From: Frigidibacter sp037095735
Lineage (GTDB): Bacteria; Pseudomonadota; Alphaproteobacteria; Rhodobacterales; Rhodobacteraceae
Direction: 5' to 3'
DNA: 64,000 nt
Assembly: GCF_037095735.1 (NCBI RefSeq)
Contig: NZ_JBAWKD010000002.1
Coordinates: 496,001-560,000 of the forward strand
Shown: in pieces, positions 52,026 to 62,003 of the stretch
Layout of the letters: every line of letters starts with the position of its first letter
Position numbering within the stretch: position 1 is the first letter of the stretch
Translations under genes and position numbers: made by a program
The notes under the pieces: generated by a model
What the model was told of the DNA's origin: nothing
What the model saw: only the letters and a program-made list of their open reading frames with translations
Databases searched by the model: none

Positions 52026-52404
52026 ACCGGCACCGGGCCAGCACTGGCCCGGCACTGGCTGCGCAACGGCCGCCATCTGGTCTGCCCGGCGGCGCGCCCT
52101 GTCGCAGAAGCGTTACGGGGCGGGCCTAGCCTTCCGGTTGTGTCCGGCAGCGAATCCCCAACCGCTGCCGGGCCCGCTTCCGGGCCGGGGTCCGACCATA
52201 CCCCCGCCGGCGCCCTGTTCCCCGCATCGCCGCATCCCCGTCCCGGAAGCCCCCACCGCCCGCCCGGCAGCGCCGCGACGGCAGGGCCTCGACGGCAGGG
52301 CCCCGACGGCAGGGGTGGACCCGGCCGCCCACGCGCCCTAGGATCCCGCCGCCTGCGCGACCGCCTCCGGGGCGGCCGGCGCGCGACAGCAAAGGATCCC
52401 CGCC
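52026..52404. other. Intergenic region with hairpin and 14-base tandem repeats
   Basis: This 379-base stretch shows no convincing gene. A perfect nine-base-pair hairpin (CCGGGCCAG/CTGGCCCGG, 52033-52052) lies just after the SulP stop, without a T tract. Further on, three tandem 14-base units CGACGGCAGGGCCY occur at 52276-52317, the third diverged at its end. A promoter for the aminotransferase probably lies between them, but I cannot place it. Confidence 0.6.
52276..52317 (+). repeat. Three tandem 14-base repeats
   Basis: Units CGACGGCAGGGCCT, CGACGGCAGGGCCC and CGACGGCAGGGGTG follow one another without gaps, about 90 bases before the class IV aminotransferase gene. Slippage-type variation or a protein-binding array is possible. 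Confidence 0.75.
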
Positions 52405-53289
52405 ATGGCATTCGGCACCAACATCCGCACCTATTTCGACGGCCGCTGGCACGAGGGCGACATCGCGGTGATGAAGGCCGCGGACCACGGCATCTGGCAA
52501 GGGTCCTCGGTCTTCGACGGCGCGCGCTGGTTCGAGGGCATCGCCCCCGATCTCGACCTGCACTGCGCCCGCCTGAACCGCTCGGCCGAGGCGCTGATGA
52601 TCGAGCCGAACGTCGCCACCGACGAGATCATCGCCATCGTGCGCGAGGGGCTGAAGGCCTATGGCGCCGACCAGCCGGTCTACATCCGCCCGATGTACTG
52701 GGCGATCCACGGCTCGGATCTGGGCGTGGCCCCGGCGCCGGGCGAGACCGGCTTCGCGATCAGCCTCGAGGAGGTCGCGATGCCGCCGGCCGAGCGCGCG
52801 ACGACGCTGACCACCACCAGCTTCCGCCGCCCGGTGATGGCCGACAACGTCTGCAACGCCAAGGCCGGCTGCCTCTACCCGAACAACGCGCGGATGCTGG
52901 TCGAGGCGCAGCGCAAGGGCTTCGGCAACGCGCTGGTGCAGGACGCGATGGGCAACGTGGCCGAGACCGCGACCGCCAACGTGTTCATGGTCAAGGACGG
53001 CGTCGTCTTCACGCCGATCGCCAACGGCACCTTCCTGTCGGGCATCACCCGCGCCCGCCACATCGCCAACCTGCGCGCCGACGGCGTCGAGGTGCACGAG
53101 GCGATCCTGACCCTGCAGGACTTCCGCGGCGCCGACGAGGTGTTCCTGTCGGGCAACTTCTCGAAGGTCACCCCGGTCAAGGCCTTCGAGGATGTCTCCT
53201 ACGGCGACAACCCGGTCACGCGGCGCGTGCGCCAGCTGTACTGGGACTGGGCGCATTCGTCCGAGGCGAAGGCCCGCGCGGCCGCCTGA
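52405..53289 (+). CDS. Branched-chain amino acid aminotransferase-like (class IV)
   Basis: The 294-residue fold-type IV PLP enzyme has FDGRWHEGD, HGIWQGSSVFDGARWFEG, and the cofactor Lys in DNVCNAKAGCLYPNN (about residue 153). ETATANVFMVKDG and FLSGITRARHI form the phosphate-binding part. It most resembles IlvE-type enzymes of alphaproteobacteria that interconvert Leu/Ile/Val with their 2-oxo acids. D-amino acid or aminodeoxychorismate specificity is a less likely alternative. AAAGGATC is the ribosome site. uspA follows on the same strand after 99 bases. Confidence 0.87.
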   Translation: MAFGTNIRTYFDGRWHEGDIAVMKAADHGIWQGSSVFDGARWFEGIAPDLDLHCARLNRSAEALMIEPNVATDEIIAIVREGLKAYGADQPVYIRPMYWAIHGSDLGVAPAPGETGFAISLEEVAMPPAERATTLTTTSFRRPVMADNVCNAKAGCLYPNNARMLVEAQRKGFGNALVQDAMGNVAETATANVFMVKDGVVFTPIANGTFLSGITRARHIANLRADGVEVHEAILTLQDFRGADEVFLSGNFSKVTPVKAFEDVSYGDNPVTRRVRQLYWDWAHSSEAKARAAA

Positions 53290-53388
53290 CCGCGCGCCCG
53301 CTGCATGGCCATACCGTGGGCGCGCCACGGCGCGCTTGCAACCCGCCCCGGCGGCGGCGAATATCCCGCGGCAAGCGGAGCCCTGAGA

Positions 53389-53844
53389 ATGCGCAAATTC
53401 CTCGTCGTGCTCGACGACACCCGAGAATGCCTGAACGCCATGCGCTTCGCCGCGATGCGCGCCGCCCATTCGGGGGGCGGAGTGGTGATCCTCGCCGTGA
53501 TCCCGCCCGAGGAATACGGGCACTGGATGGGCGTGGCCGAGATCATGCGTGCCGAGGCGCGCGAACGGATCGAGGCGCATTTCGAGGTCTTCGCCAAGTG
53601 GATGCGCGATCGGCAGGGCGTCGACCCGGCGCTGATCGTGCGCGAGGGCGAGCCGGTGACCGAGATCCTCGCCACGATCAACGAGGACCCCGAGATCGGC
53701 ATTCTCGTGCTGGGGGCGGGCAACGACAAGTCGGGCCCCGGGCCGCTGGTCACCCAGATGTCGCGCAATTCGGGCGCCCTGCCCTGCCCGATGACCGTGG
53801 TGCCGGGCGACATGTCCAAGGAGCGGCTCGAGGCCATCACCTGA
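53389..53844 (+). CDS. Universal stress protein (UspA family)
   Basis: The 151-residue protein is a single Usp domain. It has an N-terminal RKFLVVLDDTREC strand with the Asp that contacts nucleotide, a middle ALIVREGEPVTEIL, and ILVLGAGNDKSGPGPLVTQMSRNSGALPCPMTVVPG. The last part approximates the ATP-binding GxxGx8-9GS pattern imperfectly, so nucleotide binding is uncertain. It is likely cytoplasmic. The ATG at 53389 has GGAG about nine bases upstream. Confidence 0.87.
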   Translation: MRKFLVVLDDTRECLNAMRFAAMRAAHSGGGVVILAVIPPEEYGHWMGVAEIMRAEARERIEAHFEVFAKWMRDRQGVDPALIVREGEPVTEILATINEDPEIGILVLGAGNDKSGPGPLVTQMSRNSGALPCPMTVVPGDMSKERLEAIT

Positions 53845-53876
53845 GCCGCTGCGGCATCCGCGCCTGCCGCGCCCCG

Positions 53877-53905
53877 TTGCCGCGGGGCCAAGGGCTTTGC
53901 TAGAC
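53877..53905 (+). promoter_or_regulatory. Candidate promoter of the SleB-type gene
   Basis: TTGCCG at 53877 and CTAGAC at 53900 are spaced by 17 bases. The predicted 5' untranslated RNA (about 55 bases) contains a perfect seven-base-pair hairpin, CGGGCGG-AA-CCGCCCG, at 53918-53933. Confidence 0.5.
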
Positions 53906-53966
53906 TGCCGCAAAAATCGGGCGGAACCGCCCGGACGCAGCAGGCCCGAGCAGCAGGACAGACCCG

Positions 53967-54461
53967 ATGACCCTTTCCATAGCGAAGCTGCGGCTGGCGC
54001 TCTGCGCCGCCGCCCTCGCCTCGATCGCTGCCTGCGGGCGGCATAGCGAGCTCGATTGCATGGAGCGCGCCATGTATTTCGAATCGAACCGCTCCAGCCG
54101 CGACGGGATGGTGGCGGTGGGCAGCGTGGTGATGAACCGGGTCCAGTCGGGGCAGTATCCGCGCAGCGTCTGCGGCGTCGTCGGCCAGCGCCATCAGTTC
54201 GCGCCGGGCATCATGCGCAAGCGGATGAACCTGAAAACCGCGCCGCTGATCCCCTCGACCGCCGCCTCGGTCCTGCAGGGCGAACGGCACCCGCTGGTCG
54301 GCAATGCGCAGTTCTTCCACACCGCGACCTACCGCCCGCGCTATGACAACATCCATTACGTGCTGACCACCGGCGGCAATGCCTTCTACGAACGCCGCCC
54401 GCGCGAGAACGTGACCCAGTCGCGCCCGCCCGCGGCGCTCGAGGGCATCACCGGCTGGTGA
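53967..54461 (+). CDS. SleB-type cell wall hydrolase, probable lipoprotein
   Basis: The 164-residue protein has a signal peptide ending in a lipobox-like IAAC (Cys about residue 23). A Hydrolase_2/SleB domain follows: LDCMERAMYFESNRSSRDGMVAVGSVVMNRVQSGQYPRSVCGVVGQRHQFAPG, with the catalytic Glu in the ERAMYFES helix. It is therefore likely an outer-envelope enzyme acting on peptidoglycan glycan strands (lytic transglycosylase-like fold). Later family-typical HPLVGNAQFFHTATY is also present. Its last 14 bases overlap the convergent GIY-YIG gene. Confidence 0.87.
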   Translation: MTLSIAKLRLALCAAALASIAACGRHSELDCMERAMYFESNRSSRDGMVAVGSVVMNRVQSGQYPRSVCGVVGQRHQFAPGIMRKRMNLKTAPLIPSTAASVLQGERHPLVGNAQFFHTATYRPRYDNIHYVLTTGGNAFYERRPRENVTQSRPPAALEGITGW

Positions 54462-54744
54462 GCCCGCCCGCCGCCCAGAGCGCGAGCCGCCGCCGAAGCG
54501 CGCGGTCGCGCTTCAGGTGCCATTCGCGGCGCATCGCCTCGACGCGCGAGGGCAGACGCTCGGCATAGATCAGGCCCCAGTCGCGGCCGCGGGTGGATTT
54601 CGCCCCGGCGCGACCGCGGCCGTTGTGCTCGGCCAGCCGCCGCTCGATATCCAGCGTCCAGCCGACATAGGTGACCACCGGTCCCGCGCCAGCCATGCCT
54701 GTCGTGCCCAGCACATAGACAAAGGCCGCCTCTTCGTTGTCCAC
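54448..54744 (-). CDS. GIY-YIG domain small nuclease
   Basis: The 98-residue protein is a single GIY-YIG domain of the UPF0213/YhbQ type. It has FVYVLGTTG, VTYVGWTLDIERRLAEHNGRGRAGAKSTRGRDW and the catalytic-region Glu in PSRVEAMRREWHLKR. GIY is varied to VYV-TYVG, common in this group. The role is unclear (DNA repair-like activities are reported for relatives). The start is GTG with GGGGACGG just upstream. It follows the Na/Pi transporter by 11 bases and overlaps the SleB gene end. Confidence 0.88.
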   Translation of the reverse strand: MDNEEAAFVYVLGTTGMAGAGPVVTYVGWTLDIERRLAEHNGRGRAGAKSTRGRDWGLIYAERLPSRVEAMRREWHLKRDRALRRRLALWAAGGLTSR

Positions 54745-54755
54745 GCCGTCCCCGC

Positions 54756-56384
54756 TCAGCCGTTGCGCAACCGGCTCTCGATCAGCAGGCCCTCTTCGTC
54801 AAGGATCGGATGGGCGACAGAGACCAGATGCGCATTCAGCCGCTTGAGGTCGCGCAGGATGTCGAGATGCAGCGACGAGGTCTCGCGGCTCTGCGGCTCG
54901 CCGTCGCGCAGCCGCACGAGATGGCGCTGCGCCGACTGCCGCTCGCGGTTGCGGATCTCGACCTTCTGCTCCATCAGCCGGCGGGCGAGGTCGGTGTCGC
55001 GGGTCATGAAGATGGTCTGCGCCATCTGCAGGGTCTCGCCGCTCATCAGGAACATCGCGTCGAGCTCCTGATAGCCCGCGTCCGAGAAGCGCAGCCCCAG
55101 ACCCACCTTCTTGCGCACGCTCGCGGCCAGCCCCTTCTCGATGATGTCGCCGACATGCTCGAGGTTGATGACATAGTCTAGGATCGCGATCGAGCGGCGC
55201 CGGTCGTCCTCGTCCGCGGCGGGACCAAGGCGCGAAAGGTAGGTCTTCACCTGCTGCTGGCGCAGGTCGACCCGCTCTTCCAGCGCCGAGACCTCGGACA
55301 GGGGCGCGAGGTCGTTCTTGCGGAAGGCATGGCGGGTCTGGTCGAGCATGCGCTGGATGTCGTCACCGATGGCCAGCGCCTGCCGGCTGGCCCCGCCCAG
55401 CGCCAGCGCCGGCGCCGCCAGCGCCTGTTCGTCCAGCCAGCGCGGCGGCGCCTCGCCGGTCTGTTCGACCTCGGGCACCAACTGCGCCAGCAGCCGCGAC
55501 AGCGGCCCGGCGAAGGGGGCGATGCCCGCCGCCAGCACGAGGTTGAAGGCCAGATGCGCCTCGACCGCGAGGCCGGTGTGCGGCAGCGGCAGCGCCTGCA
55601 CCGCCGCGGCCAGCACGCCCGCCAGCGGCAGCGCGATCAGGCAGCCGATGGCGCGCACCAGCAGGTTGCCCAGCGTCAGCCGCCGGGCCGCGACCCCGGC
55701 GCGGGTCGTCGCCAACACCGGCCCCAGCGCCCCGCCAAGGTTCGCGCCCAGCACCAGCACCACGACCAGCCCCGCCGGCAGGTCGAGCGACAGCACCAGC
55801 AGCACCGCCGCAAGCGACGAGGAACAGGCCGCCGCGATCCCCGCCGCGACCAGCAGCGCCACCGGCCAGGCCGCGTCGAGCAGCCCGAGGAAGGCGGCCA
55901 TCTGCGGCGTCTCGCGCAGCGGCGCGGTGGCGGTTCCCAGCAACTCCAGCGACAGCAGCATCAGCCCAAGCCCGATCAGCGCCCGGCCAGAACCGCTGAT
56001 CGACGGGCGGTCGCGCCGGCTGGCGGCGACGCCCGCCAGCAGCAGCGCCGGCGCCAGCGCGCCGATGCCGGTCGCCAGAAGCAGCGCGGTCAGCGCCGTG
56101 CCGACATTCGCGCCCAGAAGCACCACCTGTGCCATCCGCCCGGCGATCAGCCCGCGATCGGTGAAAGAGGCCGCCAGCAACGCCGTCGCGGTCGAGGACT
56201 GCAGCCCCAGCGTCGCCACCAGCCCGGAAAGGAAGGCGCGCGGTGCGCTCAGCGTGCCCAGCCCCAGCGCGGTCTTCAGCCGCAGGCCGAAGGCCGTCGT
56301 GACCCCCTCGCGCACCAGTCCCAGCGCAAACAGCAGCAGCGCGACCGCGCCGCCGATCTGCAGGAACCCCGTCAGTGATCCCAT
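54756..56384 (-). CDS. Na/Pi cotransporter family protein with PhoU-like domain
   Basis: The 542-residue protein has two repeats of a membrane unit with the Na/Pi motifs GLQSSTATALLAAS (about 60-73) and the second-half ACSSSLAAVLL (about 186-196). A C-terminal cytoplasmic PhoU-like four-helix segment (about 330-535) follows. It is likely a sodium-driven phosphate transporter in the inner membrane, with PhoU helices tuning it. The GIY-YIG gene follows after 11 bases and is probably co-transcribed. Confidence 0.92.
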   Translation of the reverse strand: MGSLTGFLQIGGAVALLLFALGLVREGVTTAFGLRLKTALGLGTLSAPRAFLSGLVATLGLQSSTATALLAASFTDRGLIAGRMAQVVLLGANVGTALTALLLATGIGALAPALLLAGVAASRRDRPSISGSGRALIGLGLMLLSLELLGTATAPLRETPQMAAFLGLLDAAWPVALLVAAGIAAACSSSLAAVLLVLSLDLPAGLVVVLVLGANLGGALGPVLATTRAGVAARRLTLGNLLVRAIGCLIALPLAGVLAAAVQALPLPHTGLAVEAHLAFNLVLAAGIAPFAGPLSRLLAQLVPEVEQTGEAPPRWLDEQALAAPALALGGASRQALAIGDDIQRMLDQTRHAFRKNDLAPLSEVSALEERVDLRQQQVKTYLSRLGPAADEDDRRRSIAILDYVINLEHVGDIIEKGLAASVRKKVGLGLRFSDAGYQELDAMFLMSGETLQMAQTIFMTRDTDLARRLMEQKVEIRNRERQSAQRHLVRLRDGEPQSRETSSLHLDILRDLKRLNAHLVSVAHPILDEEGLLIESRLRNG

Positions 56385-56640
56385 GCTCGACGCATCCCCG
56401 TGGCATGCCCCTGCGGCCGATCTCGGCCGGATCCGCGCGGGGCCGAATGTAACAGAAGGATGACACGCCCCCGCCCGGCGTCAACGGGGCGACGGCGGAA
56501 ACGCTCCTGGTCGATTGTGCCTGTGACATATTCTGCGCCCCCGGAGGGCGGGCGGCGGCGGGCGATTTAGAATGGCTCCAAACCTTGACCCACGCCCCCC
56601 GAAGGCGCATATCGGGGGCCAACCCGGAGGTCCGCGCCCC

Positions 56641-57204
56641 ATGTTCATCCAGACCGAATCCACCCCGAACCCCGCGACGCTGAAGTTCCTGCCCGGCCGG
56701 ACCGTGCTCGAGCTTGGCACCGCCGACTTCCCCTCGGCCGAGGCCGCGCAGAAGTCGCCGCTCGCCCGCCGGCTCTTCGCGGTCGAGGGCGTGACCGGCG
56801 TGTTCTTCGGCACCGACTTCATCACCGTGACCAAGGCCGAGGGCCTGGCCTGGGACCACCTGAAGCCCGCCCTGCTCGGCGCGATCATGGAGCATTTTCA
56901 GTCCGGCGCCGCGGTGATCGAGGGCGAGGGCGCGCCCACGGGCGGCCATGCGATGCATGACACCGAGGACGAGGCGATCGTCAGCCAGATCAAAGAGCTG
57001 CTCGACACCCGCGTGCGCCCGGCCGTGGCGCAGGACGGTGGCGACATCACCTTCCACGGCTTCGACCGCGGCGTGGTCTACCTGCACATGCAGGGCGCCT
57101 GCGCGGGCTGCCCCTCGTCGACGCTGACGCTGAAGATGGGCATCGAGAACCTGCTGCGCCACTACATCCCGGAAGTGGTCGAGGTCCGGCCGGTCGCGGC
57201 CTGA
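56641..57204 (+). CDS. Nfu-type iron-sulfur scaffold/carrier protein
   Basis: The 187-residue protein has an N-terminal Nfu_N domain (MFIQTESTPNPATLKFLPG) and a C-terminal NifU domain with GACAGCPSST (CxxC, about residues 153-156). This is the mitochondrial NFU1-like arrangement, in which a [4Fe-4S] cluster is carried between dimer subunits to target proteins. The ATG at 56641 follows GGAGG at 10 bases, while an upstream ATG at 56572 gives non-family residues. tsaB follows after 10 bases on the same strand. Confidence 0.93.
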   Translation: MFIQTESTPNPATLKFLPGRTVLELGTADFPSAEAAQKSPLARRLFAVEGVTGVFFGTDFITVTKAEGLAWDHLKPALLGAIMEHFQSGAAVIEGEGAPTGGHAMHDTEDEAIVSQIKELLDTRVRPAVAQDGGDITFHGFDRGVVYLHMQGACAGCPSSTLTLKMGIENLLRHYIPEVVEVRPVAA

Positions 57205-57214
57205 TCCGGTTTCC

Positions 57215-57814
57215 ATGACCGACGCCGTGATCCTGGCCTTCGACACCTCGGCCGCGCATTGCGCGGCCGCTTTGCTGCGGGGCGACCGCGTGCTTGCCCA
57301 GTCGCGCGAAGAGATGGCCAAGGGACAGGCCGAACGGCTGATGCCGCTGCTGGCCGAAACCCTCGCCGCCGCCGGTCTGGACTGGCCCAACCTCTCGGCG
57401 CTGGCCGTGGGGATCGGGCCGGGCAATTTCACCGGCATCCGCATCTCGGTCGCCGCCGCCCGCGGGCTGGCGCTGTCGCTGGGGATCCCCGCGATCGGGG
57501 TCACCGCGCTGGACGCGCTGGCCGAGGGCGGCCCGCGCCCGATGCGCGCCGCGATCGACGCCAAGCGCGGCAACCTCTACCTGCAGGGCTACGGCTGCGC
57601 GCCCGAGGCGCCGGTGCTGGTCACCGAACCTCCGGCCGCCGATGCGCCGCTGATCGGCCTCGACGCCGCCCCCGCCCTGCCGCTGGCCGAGGCCATCGCC
57701 CGCATCGCCGCCCGCCGGCTTGCCGCGGGCGCTCCCGGCCCCCGCCCCGCGCCGCTTTACCTGCGCGAGGCTGATGCCGCCCCCGCCGCTCCCGCCCCGC
57801 AGCTGATCGGATGA
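57215..57814 (+). CDS. tsaB: tRNA threonylcarbamoyladenosine biosynthesis protein TsaB
   Basis: The 199-residue protein is an ASKHA-fold TsaB. It begins VILAFDTSAAHCAAALL and has VGIGPGNFTGIRISVAAARGLALSLGIP, typical of the family. With TsaD and TsaE it transfers the threonylcarbamoyl group to adenosine 37 of ANN-decoding tRNAs. It overlaps rimI by ATGA, a common pairing. Confidence 0.95.
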   Translation: MTDAVILAFDTSAAHCAAALLRGDRVLAQSREEMAKGQAERLMPLLAETLAAAGLDWPNLSALAVGIGPGNFTGIRISVAAARGLALSLGIPAIGVTALDALAEGGPRPMRAAIDAKRGNLYLQGYGCAPEAPVLVTEPPAADAPLIGLDAAPALPLAEAIARIAARRLAAGAPGPRPAPLYLREADAAPAAPAPQLIG

Positions 57815-58245
57815 CGCCCGACAGGCTGGCGGCGCTGCATGCCGAAAGCTTCACCGCGCCGCCGCCCTTCAGCGCCGCCGCCTTCGCGGGCTTCCTCGCC
57901 GACCCGACCTGCTTCCTGCTGACGGAGGGCGAGAGGGGAGGCGACGGCTTCCTTCTCGGCCGCGCGCTGGCGGGCGAGGCGGAACTTCTGACCCTTGCCG
58001 TGCCGCCCTCCGCCCGCCGGCAGGGCGCAGGCGCGCGGCTGGTCGCATCCTTCCTCGACGCGGCCCGTGCCCGCGGGGCCGAGACCGCCTTCCTAGAGGT
58101 GGCCGAGGGCAACGCCCCCGCCCGTGCCCTCTATGCCGCGGCCGGCTTCACCGAAGCCGGACGGCGCCGGCGCTACTACCGCCACCCCGACGGAACCACC
58201 GAGGATGCGCTGGTCCTTGCCCGCCCGCTTCTGCCAAGTGGTTGA
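57811..58245 (+). CDS. rimI: Ribosomal protein S18-alanine N-acetyltransferase RimI
   Basis: The 144-residue GNAT protein has LLTLAVPPSARRQGAGARLVASFL as the acetyl-CoA loop and LEVAEGNAPARALYAAAGFTEAGRRRRYYR, the RimI-type C-terminal half. It would acetylate the N-terminal Ala of ribosomal protein S18. Its ATG overlaps the tsaB stop by four bases, and this genetic pairing supports the assignment. Confidence 0.92.
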   Translation: MTPDRLAALHAESFTAPPPFSAAAFAGFLADPTCFLLTEGERGGDGFLLGRALAGEAELLTLAVPPSARRQGAGARLVASFLDAARARGAETAFLEVAEGNAPARALYAAAGFTEAGRRRRYYRHPDGTTEDALVLARPLLPSG

Positions 58246-58364
58246 CGCGACTGCCGCAGCGCGGAATCCGGCTTGACCGGTCGCGGCCTTAAGGCTCTCA
58301 TCCGATGCGATGTCCAGAGGCCGCCGCGTCACGAAGGCAGGCCCGACCAGACCGGGAGAGTTCC

Positions 58365-59354
<990 letters not shown>

Positions 59355-59358
59355 CGGA

Positions 59359-60912
59359 ATGCCGGCTGCAACGACGATGATGGCGGGGGACACCCCCGCC
59401 ATCGAGCTCGTGGGGATCTCGAAGGCCTTCGGGCCGGTGCAGGCGAACCGCGACATCTCGATGCGCGTGATGCCCGGCACGATCCACGGCATCATCGGCG
59501 AGAACGGCGCCGGCAAGTCGACGCTGATGTCGATCCTCTACGGCTTCTACCGCGCCGATGCCGGCCGCATCCTGATCGGCGGGCGCGAGATCCAGATCCC
59601 CGACAGCCAGTCCGCGATCCGCGCCGGCATCGGCATGGTCTTCCAGCATTTCAAGCTGGTGCAGAATTTCACGGTGCTCGAGAACGTCATCCTCGGCGCC
59701 GAGGGCGACGGGCTTCTGCGCCCCTCGCTGGCCCGTGCCCGCGCGAGCCTCAGGAAGCTGGCCGAGGAGTACGAGCTGGACGTCGATCCCGATGCGCGGA
59801 TCGAGGACCTGTCGGTCGGCCACCAGCAGCGGGTCGAGATCCTGAAGGCGCTCTACCGTGACGCCCAGATCCTGATCCTCGACGAGCCGACGGGCGTGCT
59901 GACCCCGTCCGAGGCCGACCACCTGTTCCGCATCCTTCGCGGCCTGCGCGACCAGGGCAAGACCATCATCCTGATCACCCACAAGCTGCGCGAGATCATG
60001 GAAAGCACCGACACCGTCAGCGTCATGCGCCGCGGCGAGATGACGGCGACGGTGAAGACCGCGGAGACCAGCCCCGAAGAGCTGGCCGAGCTGATGGTGG
60101 GCCGCAAGGTGCTCTTGCGCGTCGCCAAGGCCCCCGCCACCCCGGGCGAGGTGGTGCTGTCGGTCCGCAACCTGTCGGTCACCGATGCGCAGGGGGTGCA
60201 GCGTCTGAAGGACGTCAGCTTCGAGATCCGCCGCGGCGAGGTGCTGGGCATCGCCGGCGTCGCCGGCAACGGCCAGTCGGAACTGCTGGCGGTGCTGGGC
60301 GGCATCCACCACCATGGCCGGATCACCGGCGAGATCCTTCTGAACGGCCAGCCGCTCGACCTCACCGGTCGCGGCGCCGATGCCCGCGCCCGCCGCGCCG
60401 CCGGCATGGGCCATGTGCCGGAAGACCGCCACCACCTGGGCCTGATCCTCGACTTCACCGCCTGGGAGAACGTCGCCTTCGGCTATCACCGGGCGGGCTA
60501 CGGCAGCGGACCGCTGATGGACCAGCGCGCGCTGATCGAGGACACCAAGGGCAAGATGGAACGCTTCGACGTGCGCCCGCCGATCCCGGCGCTGGCCGCC
60601 AAGAACTTCTCGGGCGGCAACCAGCAGAAGATCGTCCTCGCGCGCGAGATCGAGCGCAACCCGGACCTGCTTCTGGTCGGCCAGCCCACCCGCGGCGTCG
60701 ACATCGGCGCCATCGAATTCATCCACCGCCGGATCATCGAGCTGCGCGATGCAGGCAAGGCCGTGCTGCTGGTCTCGGTCGAACTGGACGAGATCTTCTC
60801 GCTCTCTGACCGGGTCGCGGTCATGTTCGACGGCGCGGTGATGGGCGAACGGCAGACCGCCGCCACCGACGAGCGCGAACTCGGCCTCTTGATGGCGGGG
60901 GTCGCCGCATGA
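59359..60912 (+). CDS. Nucleoside ABC transporter ATP-binding protein (two ABC domains)
   Basis: The 517-residue protein has two fused nucleotide-binding domains. The first has Walker A GENGAGKST (about 49-57), signature LSVGHQQRVE and Walker B LILILDEPTG. The second has a degenerate Walker A AGVAGNGQSE, signature FSGGNQQK and LLLVGQPTRGVD (DE replaced by GQ). One intact and one degenerate site is normal for sugar/nucleoside-type ATPases of this class. It begins four bases after the binding-protein stop. It overlaps the first permease by ATGA. Confidence 0.95.
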   Translation: MPAATTMMAGDTPAIELVGISKAFGPVQANRDISMRVMPGTIHGIIGENGAGKSTLMSILYGFYRADAGRILIGGREIQIPDSQSAIRAGIGMVFQHFKLVQNFTVLENVILGAEGDGLLRPSLARARASLRKLAEEYELDVDPDARIEDLSVGHQQRVEILKALYRDAQILILDEPTGVLTPSEADHLFRILRGLRDQGKTIILITHKLREIMESTDTVSVMRRGEMTATVKTAETSPEELAELMVGRKVLLRVAKAPATPGEVVLSVRNLSVTDAQGVQRLKDVSFEIRRGEVLGIAGVAGNGQSELLAVLGGIHHHGRITGEILLNGQPLDLTGRGADARARRAAGMGHVPEDRHHLGLILDFTAWENVAFGYHRAGYGSGPLMDQRALIEDTKGKMERFDVRPPIPALAAKNFSGGNQQKIVLAREIERNPDLLLVGQPTRGVDIGAIEFIHRRIIELRDAGKAVLLVSVELDEIFSLSDRVAVMFDGAVMGERQTAATDERELGLLMAGVAA

Positions 60913-62003
60913 GACAGCCGCTTCCCGCCTGGGCCGACGTGGTGCTGGTGCCGATCCTCAGCCTGATCGCCGCCTTCCTGATCTCCGGCCTCGTGATCCT
61001 CGGCATCGGCGAGGATCCGGTCGAGGCGCTCAACACCATGGTCACCGGCGCGCTGGGCTCTGCCTATGGCTGGGGCTACACGCTCTATTACGCGACGAAC
61101 TTCCTGTTCACCGGCCTCGCGGTGGCGGTGGCCTTCCGCGCCTCGCTCTTCAACATCGGCGGCGAGGGGCAGGCCGGCCTCGGTGGGCTTGGCGTGGCGC
61201 TCGTCTGCCTGATGCTGCCCTGGCCGCACTGGGCGCTGGCCCTGCCCGCGGCGATGATCGGCGGCGCGCTTTTCGGGGCGGCCTGGGCAGCGATCCCGGC
61301 CTGGCTGCAGGCCCGGCGCGGCAGCCATATCGTGATCACCACGATCATGTTCAACTTCATCGCCGCGGCCCTGCTGAACTACATGCTGGTCAATGTCCTG
61401 CGCCCACCGGGCAGCATGGACCCGGCCACCGCCCGCTTCCCCGAAGGCGCCAAGCTGCCGACCCTGCACGACATCCCCGGCCTCTCGGCCGTCTTCGGGC
61501 CCAACACGCCGGCGAACATCACCTTCTTCATCGCGCTCGCCGCCTGCCTCGGCGTCTGGGTGCTCCTGTTCCGCTCGCGCCTCGGCTACGAGATCCGCGC
61601 CTTCGGCAAGTCCGAACATGCCGCGGTCTACGCCGGCATCTCTCCCACCCGCATCACCATGATCGCGATGCTGATCTCGGGCGGGCTTTCGGGTCTGATG
61701 GCGATCAACAACGTGATGGGCGAGGCCGAGCGCCTTGTTCTGAATTCGGTCGAGGGCGCGGGCTTCATCGGCATCGCGGTGGCGCTGATGGGCCGCAACC
61801 ATCCGTTCGGGGTGCTGCTGGCCTCGCTCCTGTTCGGCTTCCTCTACCAGGGCGGCGCGGAACTGGGCCTCTGGACCTCGATCCCGCTCGAGCTGCGCAC
61901 CGTCGTGCAGGCCCTGGTGATCCTCTTCACCGGGGCGCTCGACCAGATGATGCGGATGGCGGTCGAACGCGTCTTCGCCCTCTTCCGCCGGAGGACCGCC
62001 TGA
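60909..62003 (+). CDS. Nucleoside ABC transporter permease (first)
   Basis: The 364-residue inner-membrane protein has about nine to ten helices and the family segment FRASLFNIGGEGQAGLGGLGVAL (about 76-98). It is the BPD_transp_2-type permease that usually occurs first of the two. It overlaps the ATPase gene by ATGA and the second permease by one base (TGATG), so all are translated together. Confidence 0.94.
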   Translation: MRQPLPAWADVVLVPILSLIAAFLISGLVILGIGEDPVEALNTMVTGALGSAYGWGYTLYYATNFLFTGLAVAVAFRASLFNIGGEGQAGLGGLGVALVCLMLPWPHWALALPAAMIGGALFGAAWAAIPAWLQARRGSHIVITTIMFNFIAAALLNYMLVNVLRPPGSMDPATARFPEGAKLPTLHDIPGLSAVFGPNTPANITFFIALAACLGVWVLLFRSRLGYEIRAFGKSEHAAVYAGISPTRITMIAMLISGGLSGLMAINNVMGEAERLVLNSVEGAGFIGIAVALMGRNHPFGVLLASLLFGFLYQGGAELGLWTSIPLELRTVVQALVILFTGALDQMMRMAVERVFALFRRRTA

